Part shown: positions 42,070 through 51,542 of the stretch, piece after piece
Position numbering within the stretch: the first letter of the stretch is position 1
Layout: each line of letters starts with the position of its first letter
NCBI GenBank assembly: GCA_004144175.1
Contig: SEFT01000006.1
Location: 124,001-188,000, forward strand
DNA: 64,000 bases
Reading direction: 5' to 3'
Source: Sphingobacteriales bacterium
GTDB taxonomy: Bacteria > Bacteroidota > Bacteroidia > Chitinophagales > Chitinophagaceae
Position numbers and translations under genes: made by a program
The notes under the pieces: generated by a model
What the model saw: only the letters and a program-made list of their open reading frames with translations
The model's database searches: none
Told to the model about the DNA's origin: nothing

Positions 42070-43281
42070 ATGAGTAAGAGGCCGTATATTTCTCCTTCGT
42101 TTTCGTATGTACCGCTGGAAGAAGCTTTAGAGATACTACCCAGAAAGAAACAACTCTTTATAGGTATACCCAAAGAAACTTCTTTCCAGGAAAATCGTAT
42201 TGCACTGACACCCGAAGCCGTTTCGGTGTTGGTGAACAACGGCCATGATGTGGCTGTAGAGCATAATGCGGGCGAGGGCTCGTTTTACTTCGACAGCGAC
42301 TATAGCGAGGCGGGGGCACGTATCGTGTACGATAAGGTAGAACTGTACAAGGCTACTACCATCATCAAGTCAGCACCGATATCGGAAGACGAGGCGGCGC
42401 TGTTGCAACCCAACCAGGTGGTGATATCACCCATACACCTGCCGCTGCTGAAGGCAGAGATACTGGAGCAACTGATACAAAAGAAGATCATAGCCATAGC
42501 ATTCGAGTCGATAAAGGATGATGCGGGTTCTTACCCGATCGTAAGGTCAATGAGTGAAATAGCCGGTAGCTCGGCCATACTGACTGCCGCCAAATACCTG
42601 AGCAACGTACACAATGGCAAGGGTATACTGCTGGGTGGTATATCGGGCGTACCGCCTGCACAGGTGCTTATTATAGGCGCCGGTATAGTGGGCGAATTTG
42701 CAGCTCGCACGGCACTGGGCCTTGGCGCTTCGGTAAAGGTGTTCGATAACTCGATATACCGCCTCATGCGCTTGCAGAACAACATAGGCCGCAGGTGCTT
42801 TACCTCGGTGCTGGAGCCGGTGACGCTGGCTAATGAGCTGGCCGAGGCCGACGTAGCCGTAGGTGCGCTGAAGCCGTCGAACGGCATTACCCCGGTGGTA
42901 GTGACCGACGATATGGTGAGCAATATGAAAGCCGGATCGGTGATCGTAGATATAAGCATTGACCGCGGCGGATGCTTTGAGACCTCGAAGCTGACATCGC
43001 ACGAAAAGCCGATATATAAGAAATACGATGTGATACACTATTGTGTACCGAATATAGCCTCGGGTGTATCGCGTACTGCCTCGCGCGCCATCAGCAATGT
43101 ATTGATGCCGATACTGCAGCAATGTGCCGATATGGGCGGCATGGAAGGCATTATACAGGCGAAGACCGGCATACGCAATGGGGTATATATGTATAAAGGA
43201 TGCGTGACCAATGCGCCCATAGCCAAGCGGTTCAACTTTAAGTATACCGACCTGGACCTGCTGCTGGCCGCGCAGAGTTAA
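42070..43281 (+). CDS. ald: Alanine dehydrogenase
   Basis: 403 residues, slightly longer than the classical ~370. The N-terminal catalytic domain has IPKETSFQENRIALTPEAVS and a Lys/His region; the NAD-binding loop is IIGAGIVGEFAARTALGLGA (~200-219); a conserved D-RGG motif is SIDRGGCFETS. It interconverts alanine and pyruvate plus ammonia with NAD. Related transhydrogenase alpha subunits are similar, but no beta or membrane subunit is nearby. It is followed by a small TerB-like gene at 18 bases. Confidence 0.85.
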   Translation: MSKRPYISPSFSYVPLEEALEILPRKKQLFIGIPKETSFQENRIALTPEAVSVLVNNGHDVAVEHNAGEGSFYFDSDYSEAGARIVYDKVELYKATTIIKSAPISEDEAALLQPNQVVISPIHLPLLKAEILEQLIQKKIIAIAFESIKDDAGSYPIVRSMSEIAGSSAILTAAKYLSNVHNGKGILLGGISGVPPAQVLIIGAGIVGEFAARTALGLGASVKVFDNSIYRLMRLQNNIGRRCFTSVLEPVTLANELAEADVAVGALKPSNGITPVVVTDDMVSNMKAGSVIVDISIDRGGCFETSKLTSHEKPIYKKYDVIHYCVPNIASGVSRTASRAISNVLMPILQQCADMGGMEGIIQAKTGIRNGVYMYKGCVTNAPIAKRFNFKYTDLDLLLAAQS

Positions 43282-43299
43282 TAATAAAGTGATTTGCTT

Positions 43300-43662
43300 A
43301 TGCCCAACCATAGAATGAACAGAACGATAGCGGGATACCATATGCTAATGATACTATCGGCAGTGGACTTCCGCATTGGTGCAGAAGAAGATGCGGTGAT
43401 AAGGCATTACCTGGTTACGGAATTCCCCTTCCATGTGAACCTCGACCGCGAAATGGAGATCATCAGCAACCTGCGCCCCGATGAGTGGCAGGCACACTTT
43501 ACCAAGGCCATGGACGACTTCTACGATGATGCTACCGAAGCAGAGCGCCACAACCTCCTCCGCTTTGCGCTAAGGCTCACCCGCGCCGATAACGTAGTAA
43601 CCAAAGAAGAGAATAAGTTCCTCAACTTATTATTTGAAGCCTGGAAGCCCGAGGAGGCTTAA
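43300..43662 (+). CDS. Small TerB-like protein
   Basis: 120 residues from the ATG at 43300; ATG 43315 is an alternative. All-helical, with LMILSAVDFRIGAEEDAVIR and a second acidic helix RLTRADNVVTKEENKFLNLL, the two-repeat pattern of TerB/DjlA-like domains that bind metal or act as scaffolds. It probably shares the ald transcript. Unknown function. Confidence 0.6.
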   Translation: MPNHRMNRTIAGYHMLMILSAVDFRIGAEEDAVIRHYLVTEFPFHVNLDREMEIISNLRPDEWQAHFTKAMDDFYDDATEAERHNLLRFALRLTRADNVVTKEENKFLNLLFEAWKPEEA

Positions 43663-43743
43663 GGCATTACTCAAGCATATACGATATTGCATTAGGCTCA
43701 GCTCTGTTACCTGATGCGTCTTTTACAATTGCGTCCGTGATAA

Positions 43744-45201
43744 TTAGTTTGTCACCGGCTGTAGCCAGATCTTCAAGCGTTCAATTTCTTCATTGCCTGT
43801 CATAACGTTGTTCTGGACGCTAACCGGCCCAAAGAATTCCTGTCCTTTTATCAGTATCAGCGTATAAGACTCCAGCCTGTATTCTATTGGAAAGTCTTCA
43901 TTTGCCGGTGTAACATCAATGCTTTTGAGCGTTTTGAAATCGTTTAAACTAAACCTGTTTTCATTTGCAGTGGGTATGGAAAGTATAGGTGCAGGAAGTG
44001 CTACAATCTTCATTTTCAAGCCCGCTACAGTGCTTGTAACACCCTCGCTATTCTCTGCATCTACATAGGCTAAAAGCTCGCGCGTGTTTGCTTCTGGGGT
44101 GAATTCGTATTGACCATCATTTATCTTATTGACCTTGGCATTGGGTATACGAAGCGTAAGCTTCGATGCCTCATAACCGGGCATAGAGACAGAAATCGGA
44201 TTCGGCACGCCTGCGTATGCAGTCTTTGCACGATTGAGTTGTAGGGAGACGCCCTTCGCGAGGACGAGGTATTGGAAAGACCAGGGAAATTCATGTTTTT
44301 TCTTTTTCTCATCGTAGATGACCGCATTGCCGGAAATTGTTTTCGCGCCTAAACTGGCTGCCTTTTTATTCCAGTAACTAATACCGCCCTCCTGTTTTAC
44401 AATTTCTCCGTCATTAATTTCGATAATGGGATTGTAACTGTAGTGACGCCAACCCAAGGTAATCTTAGCCTGAATAGATTGCCCTTCAAAGCTATACATT
44501 GGTGCAGGGATACCGATTACTGTAGCTGGTATCCCCCAGCTACAACCTGTGTTATAGTATTCATTGAGCAACTGGTTGTAAACTACCTCTGTTGATTGCG
44601 CAATGTCATTTCGCATTGCGGATAGGATTAATGAGCGCTCCTTGACCGAAGTTTTAAACAAAAGTCGTTGTAACGGCGCTGCTGTTTGGTCGAAGACTCC
44701 GGTACAATACTTTGCTATGGGCAAAAAAATCACTAAAGCGTCATGATAACGTGGATTGCAAACAGACTTCAGTAAATGGAAAAGACTATCCATTGTCGTT
44801 TGAATAGAATCAACCAGTTTTTCGTCCTGATTTGTCATCCAAGTATTGTCGCCAGAAGATTTTGAATAAAAACCAGCGTAGTGATTTTTTATTAAATCAT
44901 CGTGTGCATTTGATAAGAATTTGATGCATTCGTTATGTGCATTACACACTGTAGATGCCTTGATTTTTGCCTGTTGAAATCTTATATACAGCGTGTCTTC
45001 AGATATCAACGTATAAAGCTCATTGTTGGAATTTTCTAAATGCTGAAAAGTATGATTGAGAGAACGCTTTAAATCATTATAGTCAGGCCGGTTGCTAAAT
45101 CGCATTTCTACCAACAAAAGTGCGAATACTACCAGAAACATCAATGGTTTCAGCCACCTGTCCGGCAGTAGTCTGGTTAGTATATTCCGTATTCTCTTCA
45201 A
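43744..45201 (-). CDS. GldM/PorM-like protein outside a gliding operon
   Basis: 485 residues. One N-terminal transmembrane helix (LKPLMFLVVFALLLVEM, ~17-36) is followed by a large periplasmic part with the GldM domain pattern AKTAYAGVPNPISVSMPGYE (compare GVDNPVSI in GldM) and further beta domains. GldM/PorM is the periplasmic rod of the T9SS motor and normally sits in gldKLMN; none of those neighbours is here. It is therefore a paralogue with perhaps a specialised role. The gene is slightly AT-richer than its flanks. Confidence 0.7.
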   Translation of the reverse strand: MKRIRNILTRLLPDRWLKPLMFLVVFALLLVEMRFSNRPDYNDLKRSLNHTFQHLENSNNELYTLISEDTLYIRFQQAKIKASTVCNAHNECIKFLSNAHDDLIKNHYAGFYSKSSGDNTWMTNQDEKLVDSIQTTMDSLFHLLKSVCNPRYHDALVIFLPIAKYCTGVFDQTAAPLQRLLFKTSVKERSLILSAMRNDIAQSTEVVYNQLLNEYYNTGCSWGIPATVIGIPAPMYSFEGQSIQAKITLGWRHYSYNPIIEINDGEIVKQEGGISYWNKKAASLGAKTISGNAVIYDEKKKKHEFPWSFQYLVLAKGVSLQLNRAKTAYAGVPNPISVSMPGYEASKLTLRIPNAKVNKINDGQYEFTPEANTRELLAYVDAENSEGVTSTVAGLKMKIVALPAPILSIPTANENRFSLNDFKTLKSIDVTPANEDFPIEYRLESYTLILIKGQEFFGPVSVQNNVMTGNEEIERLKIWLQPVTN

Positions 45202-45310
45202 TAAAAAATGGCTGTATCTAAATATAACAAGATATAGCCAAATAGATAATAACGGGTATCGCTACAGTTTCATTATTTGACAACCGTAAATTGTTTTTCA
45301 GTTGTCCGCA

Positions 45311-47512
45311 TCACCACCTCAGCTTTATACCACCATTCACAACAATGCCATCAAGCGGTGCCCATACTTCGGTGAACTGTGGTGTATCGAAGGGACGTGA
45401 ACGTAGGCTGTCATATTTGGTCTGGCGGACATTGGTGAAGTTCTCTACATTGCCGAATAGGGTGATGTGCTTCCAGGTATATTCCACTAGCGCGCCGAAT
45501 GTCCAGTAAGATGGTGTCCTGATACCCGACGACAGCAACTGGCCGCTCTTAAACTCATAGTCGGCACCGATGCGCCACTTGCCGGGTATGCTATACAGTA
45601 GGTCGCCCTTCAGGCTATGCTTTGGCGTCAGGGTAAATTCTGTGGTTGCACTGCTTGCAAAATGCGTGGTTGCGTTAGTGTAGGTATAGCCGGCAAAGAA
45701 TACAAAATCGTAGAAGCCAAACTTAAAGAAGGTCTCCGACCCATAGCTACGGGCAAAGCCGCCTATGTTGGTAAAGAACGGATTGCCAGAACTAAACCCG
45801 GGGCCCGGATATACTAAAGCCAATGGCTTATCCAGGTGGGTGTAGAAGAACATCTGGTTGATGTTGAGGAAGAAGTGCTTGCCAAGCCTGGTGCGATAGC
45901 CTATATCGGCATTGCTGCCGTAAGAGCGTTCAGCCTTTGTATATTTCTTATCGATGGGCATCACATTGCGATAGCCTATCAATTCCGATTCCTGATTGAA
46001 TATCGTTGGGTTGCGGTAGCCAAGGCCGCCGCCTATGCGGGTGGTCAGTTTATCGGTCCATTTAAAGAGCGCTGCTATGCGTGGTAGCAGCAGGGCTTCC
46101 TCGTCCAGCACATAGTCGGCACGCAGCCCGCTCTCTATCGATACTCGCTTGCCTATATCAAAGGTATAGTTAGCAAAAGCGCCCATCGTTTTGTAGGTCT
46201 CATTCCTTTTGGGAATGAAAGAGTCAACTGAAGTTTCTTTAAAGTCGTCGCTATAGTAGTTGATACCTGCTATCAGCACATTCTCTTTGTGCTTCATGGT
46301 AAGAGCAGCCTCTGAGAAGGAAGACAACTGCTTGCCGGCAAAGTTGTACTGCACCAAGTCGGGCGTAGGAGTGATTGTCAGGCTGCGGTCGAAGAAATTG
46401 AAGCTGTTGCGAAGCGTAACGGAGAACTTATTATTGATGCGGTGATCGAATTTGAGCTGGGTAGTGGCCCTGTTTACATCATTGGCTTCATTATAGAAGT
46501 TGTAGCGTGAGACTTGGCGGGAGCTCAGGCGTATGATATCGCCGCCTTCCCGTTCTTCCTTCGTAAAAGTAGCGCCCAGCGATATTTTAGTATTGTCGGA
46601 GAAATAGTAGAACAGTTTAGGGTTGAAATTGTACTTGGTGAGGGCAGGCATGTCGGTATATCGGTCGTTATCGGCATCGAAGTACAGGTGGCTGTTTCGC
46701 TGCGCCAGCATGGTAAAGCCAACCTTTTTTATCCTGCGGCTTACGAATGCATTTACATCGAAAGCGCCTATTTGCGAAGCATTCAGGTGCAGGAGCGTCT
46801 CATTGCCCGACGGCTCTTTCGATATCAGGTTGATGAGCCCCGCAATAGCACCGCCGCCATATAAAGTAGAGGCAGAACCTTTGATATACTCCACTTGCCG
46901 TAGGTCGAGCGGCGGTATCTGCATAATGCTAAGGCTACCCGAGAAGCCGCCATACAGCGGAAAGCCGTCTTTCAGTATCTGCGTATAACGCCCGTCCAGC
47001 CCTTGTATGCGCACATTGGCTGTGTTGGATGTAGCGGAGGTTTGTTGTACTTGTATGCCCGTACTGTGCGTCAGCAGGTGCGCTACTTTACTCGGGTCCA
47101 TCGAGCTGGCCTCGTCTATCTCTTCAGTAAGTACCTCTACGCGGGTGGGTATATTGGCAATGCTCCGGTTGCTGCGGGTGCCTTCCACTATTATCTCGTT
47201 CATCTTTGCAGCCGTACCCTGCATCCATACGGTAACGGGCTCTGTTGTCTGCGGTAGTGTTACGTTGTACTCACGGGTATCATAACCCACCAGGCTCAGG
47301 ATGATCGTTTGTGTGCCCTCCGAGATATTGGTTATTTCCAGTACACCTTTATCGTCCGATACTGCTCCGTTCGTGCTGCCTTTTACAACGCCGGTCACTC
47401 CCGTTACAGGCTCATTGCTTGCACTGTCTTTAATAACAGCCCTGAAGGTATGCTGGCTGAATGCCAGGCCCGCCGCCAGCAGCAGGGGTAGGAGCAAGAG
47501 TATTCTTTTCAT
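45311..47512 (-). CDS. TonB-dependent outer-membrane receptor
   Basis: 733 residues from the ATG at 47512. Signal peptide (LLLLPLLLAAGLAFSQ), a carboxypeptidase-regulatory-like domain (~20-105), plug (~115-230, QVEYIKGSASTLYGGGAIAG) and a C-terminal beta barrel ending in the canonical aromatic residue (GGIKLRW). It imports a siderophore, vitamin or other large ligand across the outer membrane with TonB energy. No SusD gene accompanies it, so it is not a classical Sus locus. It is separated from the GldM-like gene by 109 bases. Confidence 0.94.
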   Translation of the reverse strand: MKRILLLLPLLLAAGLAFSQHTFRAVIKDSASNEPVTGVTGVVKGSTNGAVSDDKGVLEITNISEGTQTIILSLVGYDTREYNVTLPQTTEPVTVWMQGTAAKMNEIIVEGTRSNRSIANIPTRVEVLTEEIDEASSMDPSKVAHLLTHSTGIQVQQTSATSNTANVRIQGLDGRYTQILKDGFPLYGGFSGSLSIMQIPPLDLRQVEYIKGSASTLYGGGAIAGLINLISKEPSGNETLLHLNASQIGAFDVNAFVSRRIKKVGFTMLAQRNSHLYFDADNDRYTDMPALTKYNFNPKLFYYFSDNTKISLGATFTKEEREGGDIIRLSSRQVSRYNFYNEANDVNRATTQLKFDHRINNKFSVTLRNSFNFFDRSLTITPTPDLVQYNFAGKQLSSFSEAALTMKHKENVLIAGINYYSDDFKETSVDSFIPKRNETYKTMGAFANYTFDIGKRVSIESGLRADYVLDEEALLLPRIAALFKWTDKLTTRIGGGLGYRNPTIFNQESELIGYRNVMPIDKKYTKAERSYGSNADIGYRTRLGKHFFLNINQMFFYTHLDKPLALVYPGPGFSSGNPFFTNIGGFARSYGSETFFKFGFYDFVFFAGYTYTNATTHFASSATTEFTLTPKHSLKGDLLYSIPGKWRIGADYEFKSGQLLSSGIRTPSYWTFGALVEYTWKHITLFGNVENFTNVRQTKYDSLRSRPFDTPQFTEVWAPLDGIVVNGGIKLRW

Positions 47513-47586
47513 GATTGGTAACAACTACGCAATAACAAGGTAAGGCGAATAGCCCGCAAACAAAAAGATATGCAATAAGGAAATGC

Positions 47587-48405
47587 TTAAACGTACTTCA
47601 GTCCAAGCACGATCAGCATGACGATACCGGCTATAATGCGGTAAACGCCGAATGCCCGGAAGCCATACTTTTGCAGGAAGCTGATAAACGTTTTGATGGC
47701 CAGCATGGCTACTACGAATGCTACCAACGTGCCAATGCCAAAGCTCACCAGGTTTTCGCTGTTTTGCATCATCAGTTCGTAACCTTTCATTTCAGTGCCG
47801 TTTACATCCCAGTCTTTCAGTACAAGCGAGTAGCCACTTGCCGCAGCCATAGTAGGTACCGCCAGGAAGAATGAGAACTCTGCCGCCACATTGCGCGTAA
47901 GCTTCTGTTGCATACCGCCTATAATGGACGCCGCGCTACGGCTGACGCCGGGTATCATTGAGATACACTGCCACAGGCCTATCATAAATGCGTTCTTATG
48001 GGTTATCTGCGGTTCTTCTGTAATCGTAGGGTTCTTAAATGCCTTATCGATGAACAAGAGCACGATACCACCCAGTATCAGCATAATAGATACCGTAAGC
48101 GGGCTTTCGAGCGCGGCTTCAATAGTATCATTTAAAAGGAAACCCAGCACCAGTGCCGGAACTACTGCGATGAAAAGCTTTACATAGAACTGCCATTTGG
48201 AGAAATCAAAGAACTTGCGCCAGTATAGTACCACTACCGACAAAATCGCCCCAAGCTGTATACATATCTCAAACAACTTGGTAAAGGAATCTTCCTGGAT
48301 GCCCATAAAATAGCTGGCCAGTATCATATGGCCGGTAGATGATATGGGTAGAAATTCTGTGATTCCTTCAACAATGCCGAGGATGATGGCTTCGAGCGTA
48401 GTCAT
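47587..48405 (-). CDS. uppP: Undecaprenyl-diphosphatase
   Basis: 272 residues, multi-pass membrane. Both signature blocks are present: EGITEFLPISSTGHMILA (residues ~13-30) and PGVSRSAASIIGG (~152-164). UppP recycles the lipid carrier for peptidoglycan and polysaccharide synthesis and gives bacitracin tolerance. It is followed closely by queE and folD on the same strand. Confidence 0.96.
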   Translation of the reverse strand: MTTLEAIILGIVEGITEFLPISSTGHMILASYFMGIQEDSFTKLFEICIQLGAILSVVVLYWRKFFDFSKWQFYVKLFIAVVPALVLGFLLNDTIEAALESPLTVSIMLILGGIVLLFIDKAFKNPTITEEPQITHKNAFMIGLWQCISMIPGVSRSAASIIGGMQQKLTRNVAAEFSFFLAVPTMAAASGYSLVLKDWDVNGTEMKGYELMMQNSENLVSFGIGTLVAFVVAMLAIKTFISFLQKYGFRAFGVYRIIAGIVMLIVLGLKYV

Positions 48406-48415
48406 TATGATTGTG

Positions 48416-49042
48416 CTATGGTATGTTAAGATATTTATGTGTTTGCAGCGACAACTGCCACTGCGGGTGCTGCTGTATATAGTCGATGATGAGTGGTGTC
48501 ATCTGGTTGCGCTTACTCCACTCGGGTTGCAGGTACAGGCGGCAGCCAGGTTTCACTTTAGCCGCATGTTGCTCTGCCCAGTCGAAGTCCGATTTGTTGA
48601 ATACGATGATCTTCAGCTCGTTGGCCTGCACCATGCTAGCGTCCAACGGCGCCTTAAATTTCTTAGGTGAAAGGGTGATCCAATCCAGCGCACCGCTGAT
48701 GGTTGACGAGCCGGATGTCTCTATATGCGTACGGAATCCCGCAGCGTGCAGCGCATTACACAGTGCCTCCAAATTGTGCAGGCAAGGCTCGCCGCCGGTA
48801 ATGACCGCTATGCGGCCGGGGTGCTGCGAAGCTATATTTACGATCTCTTCGGTACTCATTTTAGGATGCACATCGGCATCCCAGCTTTCCTTCACATCGC
48901 ACCATACGCACCCTACATCGCAGCCGCCCAGGCGGATGAAATAGGCAGCCTGCCCGGTATAGAAGCCCTCACCCTGCAGGGTGTAAAAGTGCTCCATAAC
49001 GGGATAAACGGCGGTGCTGGTCTCTGTCACTCTGTCTATCAA
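48416..49042 (-). CDS. queE: 7-carboxy-7-deazaguanine synthase
   Basis: 208 residues. Radical SAM cluster motif CDVGCVWC (C-x3-C-x2-C) lies near residue 40, followed by GGEPCLHNL (SAM-binding GGEP). QueE converts carboxy-tetrahydropterin to CDG on the queuosine/preQ0 route. Short form typical of Bacteroidota. It lies 10 bases upstream of uppP and 6 bases after folD in one minus-strand run, probably an operon. Confidence 0.93.
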   Translation of the reverse strand: MIDRVTETSTAVYPVMEHFYTLQGEGFYTGQAAYFIRLGGCDVGCVWCDVKESWDADVHPKMSTEEIVNIASQHPGRIAVITGGEPCLHNLEALCNALHAAGFRTHIETSGSSTISGALDWITLSPKKFKAPLDASMVQANELKIIVFNKSDFDWAEQHAAKVKPGCRLYLQPEWSKRNQMTPLIIDYIQQHPQWQLSLQTHKYLNIP

Positions 49043-49048
49043 TGTCTA

Positions 49049-49933
49049 TTAATGTATGTTGTTTCTCAGCTTAAAGGCTTCCAGTGTATTTTTCATCAAA
49101 CCGCAGATAGTCATGGGTCCTACGCCTTTTGGTACGGGGGTGATGTAGCTGCATTTTGGAGCCACGTTATCAAAATCGACATCGCCTACCAGGCGGCTGC
49201 CGCTTTTCTTCGTAGCGTCGTCTATTCGGTTGATGCCCACGTCTATTACGATCGCTCCGTCCTTTACCATATCCGCCTTCAGGAAGAAAGAGCGGCCTAT
49301 TGCAGCCACGATCAGGTCGGCACGGAGGGTGTGTTCTTTCAGGTCTTTGGTCTTGCTATGGCACATGGTTACCGTAGCATTGCCCGGCGTTCCGTTGCGG
49401 CCCAGCAGCACCGTCATAGGCGTACCTACGATATTGCTGCGCCCTATCACCACGCAGTTCATACCGGTGGTATCTATATTATAATGCTCCAGCATCAGCA
49501 GGATGCCATATGGTGTAGCCGGCAGGAACGAGCGCTGCCCCAGCAGCATCTTACCCTGCGTTATCGGGTGGAAGCCATCCACGTCTTTGGCCGGGTCTAT
49601 ATTATTAATGACCATATCGGGCGATATATGGCCAGGCAGCGGTAGCTGTACCAGTATACCATCAACCGCCTCATTGTCATTCAGTTTTTGTATTTCGGCC
49701 AGTAATTGCTGCTCAGTGATGTCGCCATCGAAGCGGAGCAGGGTAGAGTCGAAGCCCAGCTCTTCGCAAGTGCGTACTTTAGAGCCTACGTACGATTCGC
49801 TGGCGGGGTTGTTGCCTACCAGCACAGCCGCCAGGTGGGGCTTTTTACCGGTCTTCGCGCTGAGCGATGCTGCTTCCTCTTTTATCTGAGATTTGATGTG
49901 TGCGGATACCGCTGTACCATCCAGAATTTGCAT
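49049..49933 (-). CDS. folD: Methylenetetrahydrofolate dehydrogenase / cyclohydrolase
   Basis: 294 residues. The cofactor motif VVIGRSNIVGTPMTVLLGR and the substrate region VGNNPASESYVGSK with its catalytic Lys are present; KDVDGFHPITQGKM and GGVGPMT-like (PKGVGPMTICGL) complete the family. It interconverts methylene-, methenyl- and formyl-tetrahydrofolate. First gene of the folD-queE-uppP run. Confidence 0.96.
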   Translation of the reverse strand: MQILDGTAVSAHIKSQIKEEAASLSAKTGKKPHLAAVLVGNNPASESYVGSKVRTCEELGFDSTLLRFDGDITEQQLLAEIQKLNDNEAVDGILVQLPLPGHISPDMVINNIDPAKDVDGFHPITQGKMLLGQRSFLPATPYGILLMLEHYNIDTTGMNCVVIGRSNIVGTPMTVLLGRNGTPGNATVTMCHSKTKDLKEHTLRADLIVAAIGRSFFLKADMVKDGAIVIDVGINRIDDATKKSGSRLVGDVDFDNVAPKCSYITPVPKGVGPMTICGLMKNTLEAFKLRNNIH

Positions 49934-50047
49934 GGCGCAAAGATACAGGGCTGTTTTGTAATAAATAGCTCCGCCTTTAATGTGCCATCGATTGTACCCA
50001 AAAATTTACAGGAAATCCCTATTCGTATTTATTTTGTGGTTCTTTCT

Positions 50048-51535
50048 ATGGAACGATTAAAAAACGCCAGATATATACTCCTCGTTAGTGCAGTTTGTTT
50101 GCTGGTCCGCATTCCGCAGCTCTTAAGCGCCGATTTCAGACTGGATAGTGACGAATGCATAGTTGGCCTCATGGCTAAGCATCTTATTGAAGGAAAAGAA
50201 TTCCCCCTTTTCTTTTACGGGCAGTATTATGGATTCTCGCTGATAGAAGAACTATTTATTATACCCTTCTATTGGGTTATGGGCATCACTGCTCATGCCG
50301 TAAAGCTAGGCATGCTGGCGCTTTGGACCATTGGCGTACTGTTTTTTTATAAAGCGCTTGTGAAAATAAGCGGCAATAAATGGTCGGCCTTTCTAACCAC
50401 CCTGATATTTGTAGTGACGCCCGCCTGGGCCCTTTGGAGCTTTAAAGCGCGAGGCGGTTACCTTACATCGCATTTTTTGACCTCAGTGATCCTATGCCTG
50501 TTGTTCGATGAGGTAAAGAATAAAAAAAATATTACGTATGTCTTGATAGGTTTTTTGCTGCTCCTCATCTTTCAAAGCCAGCCCTTCTGGCTAGCCGGTG
50601 TCATACCCTTATTGGTATATAAGCTTTTGGTGCATAAAAGTTTCGCTAAAGCTGGTTTTGTACTGCTGCCTATACTAATCCTGTCTTATCCTTTATATAT
50701 CTACAAGCAGGGCCTGCATCAATTCTACAATGCACCGATTCAGGAACTGACAACGGACCTGTTGATTGATAATATAAACCGGTTCCCGGCATTCTTATAC
50801 ACATCGCTGCATGGGGCATATCACTTTGCCTGGGCGGCAAACCCGGATTTCTTTTCGGCTGTATTCGCTTACATTTTTATGGGGATGATACTCGTAGCAG
50901 GTCTAGCCGGCATACTTCATTTGTTTGAAAAGAATAATAGGCACAAGTGGTTGCTGGTGTCTTCGACCTTATTCCTTCCCCTTGTTTTAGGGTATTCGTT
51001 GTTTTCGCAGGAGCCGTCTTACAGGTATATGCTGCCTGTCACCGTTTTTACGTTGTTCTCCTTGTATCTTTTTTTATACTATTACAATATAGATATCCGG
51101 CTAAGGGTGCAGAACTATGTGCTTACAGCAGCTTTAATAGGCGCTATCGGAACCGCAACTTACTATAGAAGCCAGCTGTTACGGTCGCACGGCAAGTCGA
51201 TGGCAGAGGCGATCAGCTACTTGGAGAAAGAGCAGGTATCGTTCGTTTTTGTGGACGACTATACTTTTCAATGGGATATCCTGTTTCTTACCAAAGAGAA
51301 AATAAAGACAAGGTTCTTCTTCAGCCCGGGACGATATCCTGCTTACGATAGCCTGGTAGACCGTGGCCTGCACGAAGGCAAGCGAGTTGCAGTCTTCGGC
51401 CATGCTGCCAGGATTTTTGGCGATAGCTTCGGTCATTTTGATTTTCAGAACACGGACTATTACATAAGCCTGAACCCTACAAAAGAGACCCTATCCAGAA
51501 ACAAGTTCCAGTTTCACGACTGGAAATTCAAATAA
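50048..51535 (+). CDS. GT39/ArnT-like multi-pass membrane glycosyltransferase
   Basis: 495 residues from the ATG at 50048; the longer in-frame version extends through folD antisense and is unlikely. About 10-11 transmembrane helices. The first periplasmic loop carries DSDECIVGLMAKHL, the Asp-Glu catalytic loop of ArnT/PMT-type glycosyltransferases that use polyprenyl-phosphate sugars. The substrate is unknown. It is divergent from folD and convergent with the DUF1080 gene. Confidence 0.75.
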   Translation: MERLKNARYILLVSAVCLLVRIPQLLSADFRLDSDECIVGLMAKHLIEGKEFPLFFYGQYYGFSLIEELFIIPFYWVMGITAHAVKLGMLALWTIGVLFFYKALVKISGNKWSAFLTTLIFVVTPAWALWSFKARGGYLTSHFLTSVILCLLFDEVKNKKNITYVLIGFLLLLIFQSQPFWLAGVIPLLVYKLLVHKSFAKAGFVLLPILILSYPLYIYKQGLHQFYNAPIQELTTDLLIDNINRFPAFLYTSLHGAYHFAWAANPDFFSAVFAYIFMGMILVAGLAGILHLFEKNNRHKWLLVSSTLFLPLVLGYSLFSQEPSYRYMLPVTVFTLFSLYLFLYYYNIDIRLRVQNYVLTAALIGAIGTATYYRSQLLRSHGKSMAEAISYLEKEQVSFVFVDDYTFQWDILFLTKEKIKTRFFFSPGRYPAYDSLVDRGLHEGKRVAVFGHAARIFGDSFGHFDFQNTDYYISLNPTKETLSRNKFQFHDWKFK

Positions 51536-51542
51536 TACCTGT

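Noticed and set aside
49706-50047. N-terminal extension of the GT39-like gene over folD
   Set aside because: It lies antisense to folD and does not look like protein; the ATG at 50048 begins a normal membrane-protein N-terminus.
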